A stretch of DNA of 64,000 nucleotides from CAWEEP01 sp963808125 (GTDB taxonomy: Bacteria; Chloroflexota; Dormibacteria; Aeolococcales; Aeolococcaceae), in assembly GCA_963808125.1 (NCBI GenBank), contig CAWEEP010000071.1:1-64000 (forward strand), given 5' to 3'. Both the position numbers and the translations under genes were made by a program. The notes under the pieces are model-generated. The model worked only from the letters and a program-made list of their open reading frames with translations, was not told where the DNA came from and made no database searches. Below are positions 62,484 to 64,000 of the stretch, piece after piece (positions within the stretch are counted from its first letter, which is position 1; each line of letters opens with the position of its first letter).

Positions 62484-63509
62484 TCAGGCGAATTCGAGCA
62501 GCGACGGGTCGACGTCGAAGCCGCCGGTGTCAGCTCCCCGCAGGGCGAGCCGGTGCCAGCCGGCGGCGCCGATCATCGCCGCGTTGTCGGTGCACAGGGG
62601 GAGCGGCGGCACCGCGATGCGCAGCCCGGCGAAGCGGCTCCGCACCGCCTGCGACAGGGCGCGGTTGGCGGCGACGCCGCCGACGACGGCGACCGAGGCC
62701 ACCCCCGTCTCCTCGACGGCGGCCGCCGGCCGTCCACCAGCTGCGCGACGGCGGCCTCCTGGAAGGCGGCGGCGAGGGCGTCGCGGACCTCGCCCCGGCG
62801 CGGCCGCCGCCGCCCTGGCCACCATCGCGGCCGGCAGGTCGCGGATGGCGTAGCGGACCGCCGTCTTCAGGCCGCTGAAGGAGAACCCCCGCTCCAGCCG
62901 CGTCCGCGGCAGGCGGAAGGCCCGCGCGTCCCCGCGGAGCGCCGCCATCTCCACGGCGGGGCCGCCCGGGTAGCCGAGGCCGAGCATCCGCGCCACCTTG
63001 TCGAAGGCCTCGCCGACGGCGTCGTCGCGGGTCCCGGCCAGGTGCACCGCCTCGCCGTGGCGGCGCAGTTCGATCGTCTCGGTGTGGCCCCCGCTGACGA
63101 CGAGGGCGACGAAGGGCGGCTCCAGCTCGTGGTCGCTCAGCCACGCCGAGTACACGTGACCGGCCAGGTGGGAGACGCCGGTGATGGGCAGGCCGCGCGC
63201 CTGGGCGGCGCTCAGTGCGTAGCCGGCACCGACGATCAGGCAGCCGACCAGCCCCGGACCGCGGGTGACGGCGATGGCGTCCAGGGCCCCCCAGCCCCCC
63301 TCGACACCACCCAGGGCGGCGTCCACGACAGGGGCGATCATCTCCAGGTGGGCCCGCGCCGCCAGCTCGGGGACGACCCCGCCGTAGGCGGCGTGGAGCG
63401 GGATCTGCGAGGAGACGACGCTGGAGAGGATCTCGCGGCCGCCGCGCACCACCGCGGCCGCCGTCTCGTCGCAGGAGGTCTCGATGGCGAGGATGGTCAC
63501 AGCTTCCAT
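62484..63509 (-). CDS. tsaD: tRNA N6-adenosine threonylcarbamoyltransferase, with compensating frameshifts
   Basis: 341 codons from ATG 63509. It transfers the threonylcarbamoyl group to A37 of ANN-decoding tRNAs with TsaB/TsaE. ILAIETSCDETAAAVV, the metal site HLAGHVYSAWL, VVSGGHTETIELR, GEAFDKVARMLGLGYPGGPA, FSFSGLKTAVRY and CTDNAAMIGAAGWHRL are present. Between about 62725 and 62815 the frame is disturbed and restored (the expected FQEAAVAQLVDGRPAAAVEE is seen only in another frame), consistent with paired indels. Universal and normally essential, so sequence errors are likely. Confidence 0.9.
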   Translation of the reverse strand: MEAVTILAIETSCDETAAAVVRGGREILSSVVSSQIPLHAAYGGVVPELAARAHLEMIAPVVDAALGGVEGGWGALDAIAVTRGPGLVGCLIVGAGYALSAAQARGLPITGVSHLAGHVYSAWLSDHELEPPFVALVVSGGHTETIELRRHGEAVHLAGTRDDAVGEAFDKVARMLGLGYPGGPAVEMAALRGDARAFRLPRTRLERGFSFSGLKTAVRYAIRDLPAAMVARAAAAAPGRGPRRPRRRLPGGRRRAAGGRPAAAVEETGVASVAVVGGVAANRALSQAVRSRFAGLRIAVPPLPLCTDNAAMIGAAGWHRLALRGADTGGFDVDPSLLEFA

Positions 63510-63559
63510 CGCGGCCCCCTTCACTCCGGCGGGCGGCAGGCGGGGACGGAGGGGACCGC

Positions 63560-64000
63560 TCAGGGCAGCGGGTACTCCGGGGCGGGCGGGTCGCCGATGC
63601 CGGCGACGTCGGTGCCGAGCAGGATGTCGACGAAGCGGCTCTTGAAGGCGGGCGCGTGCAGCGAGTTGCTCCACATGATCACCGCGTCCTCGCCGTTGTC
63701 CGTGTAATAGCCGCGGCGCCGGCCGATGGCGCGGAAACCGAAGCGCTCGTACAGGCGGATGGCGTGGGCGTTGCCGGCGCGCACCTCCAGCGTGATCCAG
63801 CGTGCCCCCAGTTCGTAGCTGCGCTGGATGAGCGCTGCGAAGATGGCCGTGCCGTACCCTTCGTGCTGGTTCTGCGCGCGCACGCCGACGGTGGTGATGT
63901 GGGACTCGTGGACGACCTTCCACAGCCCGCCGTAGCCGATGATCTCGGCGCCGTCGCGGAGCACGATGTAGTGGGCCTGACGGTTCTGCGTCAGCTCGGA
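63560..64000 (-). CDS. rimI: Ribosomal-protein-alanine N-acetyltransferase RimI, 5' part outside window
   Basis: At least 146 residues, continuing past position 64000. The GNAT core (YGGLWKVVHESHITTVGVRA, EGYGTAIFAALIQRSYELGA, RWITLEVRAGNAHAIRLYER, FGFRAIGRRRGYYTDNGEDA) matches RimI, and tsaD follows by 50 bp, the classical tsaB-rimI-tsaD arrangement. tsaB would be expected just outside the window. Confidence 0.88.
   Translation of the reverse strand, partial: SELTQNRQAHYIVLRDGAEIIGYGGLWKVVHESHITTVGVRAQNQHEGYGTAIFAALIQRSYELGARWITLEVRAGNAHAIRLYERFGFRAIGRRRGYYTDNGEDAVIMWSNSLHAPAFKSRFVDILLGTDVAGIGDPPAPEYPLP

Overview
The window is high-GC DNA from an uncultured-type soil bacterium. The gene order on the minus strand, uvrC-rapZ-whiA-gap-pgk-tpiA-gpmI-...-secG, is the one seen in Actinomycetota, Chloroflexota and Candidatus Dormibacterota. 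Together with an F420-type oxidoreductase, a CofE-like domain and a DtxR/IdeR-type iron box, it suggests Dormibacterota/Chloroflexota or a deep actinobacterial relative. This placement is inference, because no rRNA is present.

There are two worlds. Positions 1-27.6 kb are accessory. They begin with a decayed IS481 abutting tRNA-Cys, then a three-gene transposon (DUF6431 protein, DDE transposase, AAA+ ATPase). Next come a bacteriocin-like secreted peptide gene with a small membrane protein gene, a second diverged copy of the transposon end, and a 5'-truncated IS30 fused onto an ImmA/IrrE gene remnant. From 7.9 to 23 kb lies a defence-like island: a giant Fic protein with a probable operator, a tightly overlapping operon of unknown function (membrane protein, PD-(D/E)XK-like nuclease, TGT-like zinc protein, preceded by a Panacea/SocA-like gene), an HNH endonuclease, and a type I restriction-modification operon hsdM-hsdS-hsdR plus a YgjP-type metallopeptidase. 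Small hypotheticals, a YefM-like antitoxin with a membrane partner, and an excisionase/tyrosine integrase pair follow. The integrase reads into a tRNA-Leu gene, the likely integration site.

Positions 27.7-64 kb are mostly housekeeping genes on the minus strand: peptide-binding protein, secG, F420/PPOX protein, AlkZ-like glycosylase, gpmI-tpiA-pgk-gap, whiA, rapZ, uvrC and ligA. After these come an O-methyltransferase, a secreted protein/lipoprotein pair, two tandem IS630 copies, and a pcrA/uvrD helicase interrupted by a 366-residue intein. The remainder is a GGDEF-EAL protein, an unusual asparagine synthetase-CofE fusion with a GNAT gene, groES-groEL behind a CIRCE element, an iron(III) ABC transporter with a DtxR regulator and an iron box, tsaD, and a rimI gene that runs off the window.

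Several otherwise essential or conserved genes (gpmI, groEL, tsaD, dtxR, iron transporter genes, the GGDEF-EAL gene) carry single-base frameshifts, usually in C/G-rich runs. The simplest reading is a draft assembly with indel errors, so frameshifts in accessory genes (hsdS, the membrane peptide gene) should be read with that in mind. No rRNA or CRISPR array was seen.
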